Source: Desulfonatronospira sp. (GTDB lineage Bacteria; Desulfobacterota; Desulfovibrionia; Desulfovibrionales; Desulfonatronovibrionaceae). From it: 18,619 bases of DNA. The stretch is taken from the NCBI GenBank assembly GCA_003563255.1, contig PWSL01000089.1, positions 1 to 18,619 of the forward strand, in the 5' to 3' direction. Position numbers and translations under genes: made by a program. The notes below the pieces were generated by a model that searched no databases, had not been told where the DNA came from, and worked only from the letters and a program-made list of their open reading frames with translations. Of the stretch, positions 1 to 7,099 are shown piece by piece. How positions within the stretch are numbered: position 1 is the stretch's first letter; every line of letters begins with the position of its first letter.

Positions 1-144
1 AACTTATAAAATATAATTACGTATCTCAATTGGGGACAGGCACCCCCGCACTTATTTTTATTACAAATGATCTTGGTTTTATTGGAAAAAATAAGTGCGG
101 GGAGAGCCAGTCCCCGGAGGTCAGTCATAAGTTTCGCTGTAGTG
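1..144 (+). repeat. Type A palindromic element, left end cut by window
   Basis: The right end TAAGTTTCGCTGTAGTG is at 128-144. The left arm begins mid-way (AACTTATA at 1), so about 11 bases of the matching inverted repeat lie outside the window. Inside, GGGGACAGGCAC (from 33) and GAGCCAGTCCCC (to about 117) bound a core whose halves, GCACTTATTTTT and AAAAATAAGTGC, pair. It has the same layout and orientation as the copies near 10.9 and 12.7 kb. The four bases after the right end are CTAT; the matching left flank cannot be checked here. Confidence 0.85.
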
Positions 145-186
145 CTATTAACAATTAACAAATAACAGATAACAGATAACTGGCTT

Positions 187-201
187 GCGGGCAAAGCCCG
201 C
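187..201. other. Small GC hairpin upstream of PTS IIA
   Basis: GCGGGC, AAA, GCCCGC form a perfect 6-bp stem with a 3-base loop, following a short tandem of ATAACAG units at about 160-180. No T-run follows on either side, so a terminator role is not supported. It lies in the untranslated stretch between the type A element and the IIA start. Confidence 0.4.
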
Positions 202-254
202 GTTAAATACATAATCCGTAAGTCTTCCTTACTTAAACCATCCAACCAGGCATC

Positions 255-680
255 ATGATAGGAATAATCTTAGTCTCGCACAACGATTTCGGCGCCTGCC
301 TGCTGCAGGCGGCACATACTATGGTCGGTGACAGCGGCAAGTGCTGCGCCATCGGGGTGGATGTGTCCAAGCCCATGCAGGATATCATAGACCAGCTCAA
401 GCAGAAAGTTAAAGAAATGGATTCCGGCCATGGAGTAGTGGTCCTGACTGACATGTTCGGGGGAACCCCCACCAATATCAGCCTCTCCCTTCTCAATCAT
501 GGCCGTATAGAGGTGATCACCGGGATGAACCTGCCCATGCTTCTGAAGGCTCTGTCCTGCAGGGAGAAGGAACTGGGGGATTTAGCCCAGGAAATTAAGG
601 CTGCAGGCAAACAGGGCATACTGGTAGCCGGTGACGTGCTCAAGAGGCAGGTGGCCAGTTCAGGGAAAAAGGCAGAATAA
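255..680 (+). CDS. PTS mannose-family EIIA component
   Basis: Cytoplasmic phosphocarrier that takes phosphate from HPr and passes it to the IIB protein. The 141-residue protein matches a stand-alone EIIA-Man domain. The phosphorylatable histidine is His9 in LVSHNDFG, and the family motif DMFGGTPTN lies near residues 67-75. The ATG at 255 starts exactly at the beta-1 strand MIGIILVSH; the preceding Shine-Dalgarno is weak. Its stop is followed after one base by the IIB start, so the pair is surely co-transcribed. Known: related Desulfovibrio clusters carry mannose-type PTS proteins that are often suspected of regulatory rather than transport roles. Inferred: the same may hold here, because the IIC partner is split between frames and no IID gene is visible in the window. 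Confidence 0.92.
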   Translation: MIGIILVSHNDFGACLLQAAHTMVGDSGKCCAIGVDVSKPMQDIIDQLKQKVKEMDSGHGVVVLTDMFGGTPTNISLSLLNHGRIEVITGMNLPMLLKALSCREKELGDLAQEIKAAGKQGILVAGDVLKRQVASSGKKAE

Positions 681-681
681 T

Positions 682-1146
682 ATGTTCTGGGTACGCATAG
701 ACAACCGCCTGGTTCACGGTCAGGTCATCGAGACCTGGCTGCCTTACGCCGGGACCAGGGCCCTTGTGGTGGTCAACGACGACCTGGCCGCAGATCCAGT
801 GCGTCAGGAAATCATGGGCCTTGCTGTCCCCAGCCATATAGAGATAACATTTTCTTCCGTGCAGGACAGTGCGAGACTGTTGTATTCAGCATTCCAAGAT
901 ATGCTGTCCTCGGTTTTCATCCTCTTTGACAACTGCCATGATGCCAGAAAGGCCTTTGACCAGGGGGTGAACTTCAGCCGGCTCAACATCGGCAACATCC
1001 ACTATGGCCCGGGCAAGAAGCAGGTCTGTTCCCATATCGCCCTGAGCCAGGACGATACGTACTGTCTGGAATATTTTTCCAGGCACGGAGTCAGGCTGGA
1101 CTTCAGATGCGTGCCCCACAAAAGCGTGCAGGTGGACCCATGGTAG
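682..1146 (+). CDS. PTS mannose/sorbose-family EIIB component
   Basis: Cytoplasmic sugar-phosphorylating subunit that receives phosphate from EIIA-Man. The 154-residue protein opens with MFWVRIDNRLVHGQVIETW; His12 in RLVHGQV is the expected phosphorylated histidine. Length is normal for a free IIB. The ATG at 682 is one base after the IIA stop. An upstream in-frame ATG at 631 would add 17 residues unlike the family and overlap IIA, so it was rejected. The GGCAG just before the IIA stop is a poor Shine-Dalgarno, which suggests translational coupling. The 3' end overlaps the IIC start: ATG at 1140 lies inside ...CCATGGTAG. Confidence 0.92.
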   Translation: MFWVRIDNRLVHGQVIETWLPYAGTRALVVVNDDLAADPVRQEIMGLAVPSHIEITFSSVQDSARLLYSAFQDMLSSVFILFDNCHDARKAFDQGVNFSRLNIGNIHYGPGKKQVCSHIALSQDDTYCLEYFSRHGVRLDFRCVPHKSVQVDPW

Positions 1147-1849
1147 CCCTAAACGAAATGAGCATACTTTCCACGCTCCTGCTGGGGGGTTTTTTTTTAC
1201 CGTTTTTTCCACGTTTCGTTTTGCTTTTCACTTAGGAGTGTTAGACCGCCCCCTGGCAGCAGGCTTTTTCCTGGCACTGCTGACAGGCGAGGTCTTTCCC
1301 GTCCTTTTTATTGCCCTCTTTTTCGAACTGCTGTGGCTGGACCTGATTCCCGCCGGCACCTTCATACCTCCCAACTCAGTATTCTGCCTTACCTCTGCGG
1401 CCGTTCTCACCACTCACTTTCAGCTGCAGCACACCGGCCACATTTTTTTACTGATGCTGATGAGCATTCCAGGGGCCTACATCCTTTCCCGCATCGAAGC
1501 ATGGTACAGGATCAGGCAGAATAAAATGTACAACCAGATCCTGCATCAGAGCAGGGACAGGTGGAAAACCTACAGCCCCGGAAAGATGGTCCTGCAGTCT
1601 CTGGCAGGGTCACTGGGTATTTTCATGGTTTCTTCCTGCCTGGGCATATATGTTCTGGCCCTGGCCCTTCCTCCGCTTATCAGCGTATTGGATTTCCAGC
1701 GGGAATTCGCATGGCCGGTACTGCTGATGATTGCCAGCATCAGCGCCCTGGCCGGGCTCAGGGTCAAAAAAGCTTATATTTCCTTTATTTTCGGCATAAT
1801 TCTGGTCAGCGCAGCCCTGGCCTGGATGCAATGGCCTGCAATACTGTAG
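1140..1849 (+). CDS. PTS mannose-family EIIC-like membrane protein, split by a -1 frame change
   Basis: Integral membrane subunit of a mannose-family PTS; residues such as ELLWLDLIPAGTFIPPN (about residues 67-83 of the joined protein) and four to six hydrophobic segments support EIIC. The reading frame from ATG 1140 (overlapping the IIB stop) encodes MVALNEMSILSTLLLGG and then runs to a TAG at 1233. The bulk of the protein is in the -1 frame, open from before 1190 to the stop at 1847-1849. A -1 shift on the T run at 1190-1198 gives one continuous protein of about 236 residues, close to family size. The in-frame heptamer T_TTT_TTA (1193-1199) could allow ribosomal slippage. Alternatives are a real disabling mutation or a homopolymer sequencing error. 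A GTG at 1238 would start inside the conserved region and is unlikely to be the native start. Confidence 0.75.
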
Positions 1850-1851
1850 GC

Positions 1852-2028
1852 GTAAGCATTCAGGGGGTCCTCGGTGGTGATAACTGGCACCAGGCCTGGG
1901 GACTGTCCCCCGCTAAGAAATATCTGTGCATATTCACAAAACTTCGCGCCTGTAATTATTGTAATTGTGCTGAAAAGGTGTCGCGGGGACTGTCCCCAGG
2001 CCGTTTGCAGCACCCCCTGAATGGTTAC
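1852..2028. mobile_element. Type C palindromic element with 8-bp target duplication
   Basis: The ends GTAAGCATTCAGGGGGT (from 1852) and ACCCCCTGAATGGTTAC (to 2028) are inverted repeats. Inside, GGCCTGGGGACTGTCCCC (about 1897-1914) and GGGGACTGTCCCCAGGCC near 1985-2002 pair again, so the unit folds on itself. It is flanked by exact direct repeats CTGTAGGC at 1844-1851 and 2029-2036, the left one carrying the last codon and stop of the IIC gene. It separates the convergent PTS and RND operons, where no other terminator is evident, so it may also end transcription. It encodes nothing. Confidence 0.8.
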
Positions 2029-2092
2029 CTGTAGGCGCTCAGCACCTTGACAGTCAAAAGTTCTTTCCGGATGCTGAACCTGCTGGTTTTCT

Positions 2093-2401
2093 TCAAGTCT
2101 CTTCTTCCGTACCCAGGGCCTGCTCCACAGATATGACAACTGCCCGCAGGTGCCGGTGCGAGCCTTTTTTCATCCTGAACCGCTGCAGACTTTCCATGAG
2201 ACCCATTACTATATCATCCTTGACCAGGGCCTGGCAGACGGTAACGCTGCCCGGATAAACCTGGCTGCCGAAATGCTTGCCTTCCTGGTCCTTACCCTCC
2301 ACCATGGGATATCTGACATAATCTTCTATGCCCGCATCATCCAGGATTCTTTCCACGTGATCCACGTATTCAAAACGAAAACTGATATGCACCAATTTCA
2401 T
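2093..2401 (-). CDS. Small PII-like protein downstream of RND pump
   Basis: 102-residue soluble protein with no signal peptide, starting MKLVHISFRFEYVDHVERIL. The predicted order strand-helix-strand, a long charged loop (VEGKDQEGKHFGS, about residues 36-48), then strand-helix-strand ending in AVVISVEQAL fits a ferredoxin-like, PII-type fold. Small proteins of this kind (DUF3240-like) are known next to heavy-metal or drug RND pumps, but I cannot confirm the family by search. ATG 2401 was chosen: it lies 2 bases after the RND stop, with AAGG about 6 bases upstream; a TTG at 2407 would overlap the RND stop. Last gene of the MFP-RND operon. Possible role: sensing or modulating the pump; inference only. 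Confidence 0.7.
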   Translation of the reverse strand: MKLVHISFRFEYVDHVERILDDAGIEDYVRYPMVEGKDQEGKHFGSQVYPGSVTVCQALVKDDIVMGLMESLQRFRMKKGSHRHLRAVVISVEQALGTEEET

Positions 2402-2403
2402 GT

Positions 2404-5400
2404 TCAACCTTTTGCAGCCTTGGGGGTTTTTCCAAAAAGCCTGAGTATAAGGTTCTGCAGCTCATCGTACAGGGTATAAACCACCGGGATTATGATAAGA
2501 GTCAGGGCGGTGGAGGTAAACAGCCCTGCTGCCACTGAAACGCCCAGGGGGGTCCTGGCTTCTCCACCTGCTCCGTATCCCAGGGCGATGGGAGTTACCC
2601 CCAGGATGGTGGAAATCGCGGTCATGACCACCGGGCGAAAGCGCTCCCTGGCGGCTGCCTGGGCCGCCTGCACCGGGTTGTTTCCTCTGGCCACCAGGAC
2701 ATTGGTGTAATCCACCAGTAAAATTGCGTTCTTGGTCACCAGCCCCATAAGCATGATAAGGCCGATAAAGGCATAAACGCTGAAATTCAGGTTCAAAAGC
2801 CACAAAATACCGAAAGCGCCTGCTGTGGCCAGAGGCAGAGCGGTCATGATGCTCAGGGGATATATAAATGACTCGAACTGAGCCGATAGAACCAGATATA
2901 TAAAAATGACTGCAAAGACCAGAGCCAGTGCCAGGTAGTAAAAGGATTCCTCAAAGACCTCGGACATGCCGGCCATGCGATAGTCGGTACCCGGAGGAAG
3001 TTCAGCCTGCAGATATCTTTCCAGAACATCCACGGCATCACCCATGGCCACTCCCGGTGGGTTGGAGGCTGTGACAGAAGCAGAGCGCACCCGATCGAAA
3101 CGGTGAATCTCACTGGGGCCGATGCTCTCCTGAATATGCACCAGGTTGTCCAGAGAAACCAGCTCATCCCTCTGGTTGCGCAGATAGACATGACGCAGGG
3201 CATCGGGAGTGGTCCGGCCTCGGTCGATGATTTCCGTAATAACGTCGTACCTGCGGGCATCCCGGTCCACGTGAGAGATATCCACTTCTCCGAACAGGTG
3301 GCGCAGGGACTGGGAAATGGCTGTGGCCGAGACCCACATTTCCGCCGCCTTTTCCCTGTCAATGGTCACATCCAGCTGAGGACTGTCCAGCTCCAGGTTG
3401 GAGCGGACCCCGACAAAGTATTCCGGGCGGCTCTGCATCCAGTCCACCACTTGTTCCTGCACTCTGTCCAGTTCCTGCAGGTCAGGGTTCTGCAGGACCA
3501 CTTCCACCGGGTCTCCACCCACTCCTCCAGGAGTAACATCCACGGCGAATGCCCTGCCGTCGGGAATTTGAGCCAGTCTTTGCCGGTATTGATGCATAAT
3601 CTGGCTCTGATGCATATCCCGTTCATCCCTGGGCACAAGGGTGACAAAGGCTATGCCCTCGTTGGGATGACCCGGGCCTCCTCCACGGCCCAGTCCGATC
3701 CCCATGAAAACGTGGCTGACATTGGGATCCTCGGCCAGCATATTTTCAATTCTGGCTGCAAACCTGTCCGTCTCCGGCAGGGTGGCCCCCTGGGGGGTTT
3801 CAAAAACTATCATCATCCTGGAACGGTCTTCATCCGGGGCAAACTCCTTGGGTACATTCATATAGGCCATGATGCCCGCCCCAAAGGCTATAAGCCCTAT
3901 AACCACCACCAGGGCCCGTCTCTTGAAGGCCCGGGCCAGGATCCAGGCATAGGCGGATTCCACGTGATTCAAATGCCTCTCGGACATCTTGAAAAACCAG
4001 CTCTTGCGCTCCTTATATTTCAAAAGCCTGGAACAGAGCATAGGGGTCAGGGTCAGAGCCACAAAAGTGGAGGAAAACACTGTTACAGCTACGGTGAGGC
4101 CGAACTCATAAAAAAAACGCCCGATTATCCCCCCGGTAAAGGCCACCGGGATAAACACCGCTCCCAGGGACAAAGAGTTGGCAATGGCTGGAAAGGCCAT
4201 CTCTGTAGTTCCCACCCGGGCCGCTGGCAGGGGATCAGCCCCGTGCTCCATGTGCCTGAAGTTGCGCTCCAGAATGACAATGGCGTCGTCCACCACTATC
4301 CCTATAACCAGGATAAGGGCCAGCATGGTCAGCACGTTGATGCTGAAGCCCAGGACATTTATTACAGCCAGACCCATGAGAAGCGACGTGGGAATGGCCA
4401 GGGCCACAATGACCGTACCCCGCCCGCTTCGCAGGAAAAACAGGACCACGAAGATCACCATTGTGGCAGCTATTAGAATGGTGGTCTGCAGGTCCCGGAT
4501 GTTTTCCTCGATATATTCCGAGGCATCCATGGCCTGCATGTAGGTAAGACCCGGAGGAAAGTTTTCGGCTGACCGGCGCATGCTCTCCCGGGCCGCATCA
4601 GCCATTTCCACGGTATTGGCCCCGGTCTGGCGCACCAGGCCCAGACCCACGGTGGGCTCGCCGTTGAAACGGGCCAGCCGCCTGTAGGATTCCACGCCGT
4701 CCATTGCCCGGCCCACGTCGGACAGGCGTACCGGAGCTCCGTCCCGGTGGGCGATTATCAGATCATTGAAGGGCTCGGCCTCGGAAAAGCGGGCCCTGGT
4801 GCGGATGGTGAATTCCCTGGTCATACCTTCGATGCGTCCTGATGGAATATCCACGTTTTCCATCTGCACCGTATCCACCACGTCCTGGATGGTCAGCCGG
4901 TACGCGGCCAGCAGCTCAGGATCCACCTTTACCCGGACTGCATAGTTCCTGGAGCCGCCTACAATGACGCGGCCCACCCCGCGCAGTGTCTCCAGTCTGG
5001 GCTTTAATACGTCTTCTGCATACTGGGACATGCTCATTTCGTCCCAGCGTTCGTCCCCCTGCAGGGCGAACCACATGATGGGGGCGGCGTCCATGTCCAG
5101 CTTGCGTACAACCGGGGCCTCGGCATCACCTGGCAGGTGCCGTCTGGCCCTCTCCACAGCATCACGCACGTCCTGGGCCGCAAGGTCCTGGTCCCTCCAG
5201 AGTTCAAACTGAGCAGTGACCGTGGCTGATTGCTGTTCCGCAGTGGAAATAAGCTCCTTGATCCCCTCGATGGTGCTCAACTCAGCCTCCAGGGGCTCCA
5301 CCACCTCCTGTTCCAGGATTTCCGGGGCTGCTCCCGGGAGGACCACCAGCACGCTCACCACCGGAAACTCCACGTCTGGGTTCTCCTGCACCGGCATCTG

Positions 5401-5487
5401 GGTAAAACCGTACACACCAAAAATGCCCAGGACCAGGAAAAAAACAATGGTCAGTACCGGGCGTCGGATACACAGGTTCCAGATCAC
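2404..5487 (-). CDS. RND efflux pump, AcrB/HAE1-type inner-membrane transporter
   Basis: Proton-driven exporter of the inner membrane, 1027 residues, close to AcrB length. The N-terminal transmembrane helix follows MIWNLCIRRP, then the periplasmic porter domain, helices TM2-6 at about 335-480, a second porter half, and TM8-12 at about 850-1010. The proton relay is intact: Asp400-Asp401 in GIVVDDAIVILERN (TM4) and Lys919 in GLVTKNAILLVDY (TM10). This Asp-Asp/Lys pattern points to the HAE1 drug/hydrophobe type rather than CzcA-type metal pumps; the substrate is unknown. The GTG start at 5487 directly follows the MFP stop TAA, with AGGAGG overlapping the MFP 3' end, so the two are translationally coupled. 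No outer-membrane TolC-type gene is nearby. A 457-aa open frame on the opposite strand is its shadow. Confidence 0.95.
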   Translation of the reverse strand: MIWNLCIRRPVLTIVFFLVLGIFGVYGFTQMPVQENPDVEFPVVSVLVVLPGAAPEILEQEVVEPLEAELSTIEGIKELISTAEQQSATVTAQFELWRDQDLAAQDVRDAVERARRHLPGDAEAPVVRKLDMDAAPIMWFALQGDERWDEMSMSQYAEDVLKPRLETLRGVGRVIVGGSRNYAVRVKVDPELLAAYRLTIQDVVDTVQMENVDIPSGRIEGMTREFTIRTRARFSEAEPFNDLIIAHRDGAPVRLSDVGRAMDGVESYRRLARFNGEPTVGLGLVRQTGANTVEMADAARESMRRSAENFPPGLTYMQAMDASEYIEENIRDLQTTILIAATMVIFVVLFFLRSGRGTVIVALAIPTSLLMGLAVINVLGFSINVLTMLALILVIGIVVDDAIVILERNFRHMEHGADPLPAARVGTTEMAFPAIANSLSLGAVFIPVAFTGGIIGRFFYEFGLTVAVTVFSSTFVALTLTPMLCSRLLKYKERKSWFFKMSERHLNHVESAYAWILARAFKRRALVVVIGLIAFGAGIMAYMNVPKEFAPDEDRSRMMIVFETPQGATLPETDRFAARIENMLAEDPNVSHVFMGIGLGRGGGPGHPNEGIAFVTLVPRDERDMHQSQIMHQYRQRLAQIPDGRAFAVDVTPGGVGGDPVEVVLQNPDLQELDRVQEQVVDWMQSRPEYFVGVRSNLELDSPQLDVTIDREKAAEMWVSATAISQSLRHLFGEVDISHVDRDARRYDVITEIIDRGRTTPDALRHVYLRNQRDELVSLDNLVHIQESIGPSEIHRFDRVRSASVTASNPPGVAMGDAVDVLERYLQAELPPGTDYRMAGMSEVFEESFYYLALALVFAVIFIYLVLSAQFESFIYPLSIMTALPLATAGAFGILWLLNLNFSVYAFIGLIMLMGLVTKNAILLVDYTNVLVARGNNPVQAAQAAARERFRPVVMTAISTILGVTPIALGYGAGGEARTPLGVSVAAGLFTSTALTLIIIPVVYTLYDELQNLILRLFGKTPKAAKG

Positions 5488-6726
5488 TTACACCCCTCCT
5501 GCGCTGCTTTCCGCAGGCTGAAAGCCTTCATCCGGCAGGGATTCATCCCACTGCTCCGCCCAGTCCCTGTCCATCTCCTCCACGATATTCACCCGCGATT
5601 GGTCTTCCAGCTGCATATGCCCTGCAGTGACCACCATATCACCGCCTGAAAGTCCGTCAGTGATCTGTGCCACCCCTGGACGGCGCATCCCTGTGCTCAC
5701 CCGGGTTCCAATGGCTCTGCCGTTTTCCGGGTCAACTTTAAAGACCATGAACCCGTCCCTGGTGGCTACCAGGGCCTTTTCAGGGATCACCAGGGCGTCC
5801 TTTTTCTGTCCCAGGATCAGGGTTGCCTGGGCGAAAAAGCCGGGACGCAGAAGATTGCCTGGGTTTTCAATGTCTGCGCGCACCATGAAGTTGCGGGTGG
5901 ATTCTTCTACGGATGGACTTATGTAATTCAGCGCACCCTCGAAACTCTGGTCCGGGTAAGCCGGTACAGCCACCCGCACCTTTTGTCCCAGCTGTGTTTG
6001 CCCGAAATATTTTTCAGGCAGATAAAACGATATCCTCAAGGGATCCACCTGGTAAAGCACTGTAAGGGTTTCTCCCTGAGAAACAAAAGAGCCTGGATCC
6101 ACCAGGCGCTGGGAAACATACCCGTCAAAAGGTGCCCTGACGATGGTTTCCTTTATCTCTTCGCGCACGTGCTCCAGGTCCGCCCTCAACCTGCGTACAG
6201 TTGCAGTTGTAGACTCCATCTCGGTTTTTACCTGCTCGTAATCATCCTCTGAGATCATCTCCTGCTCCCGCAGCATGGAAAAACGCTCGTAATTACGACG
6301 CAGGTTCCTCAGTTTGGCCCGGGCTTCCTCCAGGGCTGCTTCCTGCGAAGAAAGGCGCCTCAAAAGCTTTTGCTGCTCCAGCTCAAAAAGAATTTTATCC
6401 TTGCTTACAAAGCCTCCATCCTGGAAATGTACAGCCTTTATCCTGCCGCTGGTTTCAGGTTTGATCTCCACCTTTTGAAGCGGCCTGAGGGTCCCCACTC
6501 CCCGGACCGTATCCAGCAGAGTGATTTCACTGGCCGGCGCCAGTTCCACGGCGGCCGGCGGCCTTTCCCGGGGTTCATCGTTTTCTTGCACAGGTTCGTG
6601 TTCCAGGTAAAAATATGCCGCCCCGGCCAGGATGAGGATCAAAAACGTCCAGGGGCTGAAAATCCGCCCCAGCACACTTCTTTTCCGTTTATTTTCCTGA
6701 TCCTGAGGGCTGTTTTCACTTTCCAT
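5488..6726 (-). CDS. RND periplasmic adaptor (membrane fusion protein)
   Basis: 412-residue adaptor linking the RND pump to an outer-membrane channel. It has an uncleaved N-terminal anchor at about residues 27-44 (PWTFLILILAGAAYFYL) and no lipobox. A first lipoyl half lies near residues 85-115 (IKPETSGRIKAVHFQDGGFV), a charged coiled-coil hairpin at about 115-195, the second lipoyl half near IVRAPFDGYVSQRLVDPGSFV (about 193-213), a beta-barrel, and a C-terminal membrane-proximal domain ending in an acidic tail. The ATG at 6726 is followed by the basic residues KRKRS before the anchor, as expected for inside-negative topology. First gene of the operon with the pump. A truncated type B element sits about 22 bases upstream of its start and must be part of, or replace, its promoter region. 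Confidence 0.93.
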   Translation of the reverse strand: MESENSPQDQENKRKRSVLGRIFSPWTFLILILAGAAYFYLEHEPVQENDEPRERPPAAVELAPASEITLLDTVRGVGTLRPLQKVEIKPETSGRIKAVHFQDGGFVSKDKILFELEQQKLLRRLSSQEAALEEARAKLRNLRRNYERFSMLREQEMISEDDYEQVKTEMESTTATVRRLRADLEHVREEIKETIVRAPFDGYVSQRLVDPGSFVSQGETLTVLYQVDPLRISFYLPEKYFGQTQLGQKVRVAVPAYPDQSFEGALNYISPSVEESTRNFMVRADIENPGNLLRPGFFAQATLILGQKKDALVIPEKALVATRDGFMVFKVDPENGRAIGTRVSTGMRRPGVAQITDGLSGGDMVVTAGHMQLEDQSRVNIVEEMDRDWAEQWDESLPDEGFQPAESSAGGV

Positions 6727-6748
6727 GCTGCTGGTTCTCCGATTGAAT

Positions 6749-6856
6749 ATATCTGTTTAGCGCTTTGGATGTGGCATGGGGACTGGCTCTCCCGGTATAT
6801 ATTTTTCTAATCTGTTTCTTGTTCAATAAAAAATAAGTGCCGGGATGCCTGTCCCC
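6749..6856. repeat. Type B palindromic element, one arm missing
   Basis: Begins ATATCTGTTTAGCGCTTT (6749 on) followed by GGATGTGGCATGGGGACTGG, the arm that carries GGGGACTGGCTCT. A weak core follows (TATATATTTTT paired with AAAAATAAGTGC), and GATGCCTGTCCCC ends at 6856. The expected outer arm ending AACAGATAC is absent after 6856; unrelated sequence and a polypyrimidine stretch (about 6877-6900) follow. No target duplication can be seen. The orientation is opposite to the copies at 15-18 kb. Confidence 0.75.
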
Positions 6857-6978
6857 ACAAACATGCAAGCAAGGATTTTTTCTTTTTCTTTTCTTTTTCC
6901 CAGGCTCCAGTCTGGGGACATCGCTTTTTTGTGGCTCCAGCCACATTTTTAAGAAGCGGCTGGTGCCGCAAGAACTAA

Positions 6979-7006
6979 GCGTTCCCAGGTTGGAGCCTGG
7001 GAACGC
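6979..7006. repeat. Perfect 11-bp-stem palindrome
   Basis: GCGTTCCCAGG at 6979-6989 and CCTGGGAACGC at 6996-7006 pair perfectly around a six-base loop (TTGGAG). Hairpins built on this GTTCCCAGG/CCTGGGAAC theme are familiar as dispersed intergenic repeats in many bacterial genomes. A related piece, CCCAGGCTCCAGTCTGGGG, lies at about 6899-6917, and another hairpin, GTGGCTCCAGCCAC, lies near 6931-6944. It lies between the MopB gene and the MFP gene without a clear T-run on the minus strand, so it is a weak terminator candidate. Confidence 0.65.
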
Positions 7007-7054
7007 GAGGTAACCAGGAAAGAAGAACCAGGAACCAGGGGACGGCCGGTATCT

Positions 7055-7096
7055 GCCCCCTGAATGGTTACCAATTATCGAAGTTTCGCTGTTGTG
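7055..7096. repeat. Fragments of type C and type A right ends
   Basis: GCCCCCTGAATGGTTACC (7055-7072) matches the right end of the type C element at 2.0 kb, and GAAGTTTCGCTGTTGTG (7080-7096) matches the type A right end with one change. Neither has a left partner here. They lie immediately 3' of the MopB stop (TAA at 7102-7100). With the palindromes at 6.9-7.0 kb, they fill the 373-base space between the MopB and MFP genes, which holds no gene. Confidence 0.6.
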
Positions 7097-7099
7097 TTT

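Noticed and set aside
3103..4476. 457-codon open frame on the plus strand
   Set aside because: Lies fully antisense to the RND pump, whose motifs are unmistakable; the translation is low in hydrophobic order, rich in His/Gly/Pro and matches no family.
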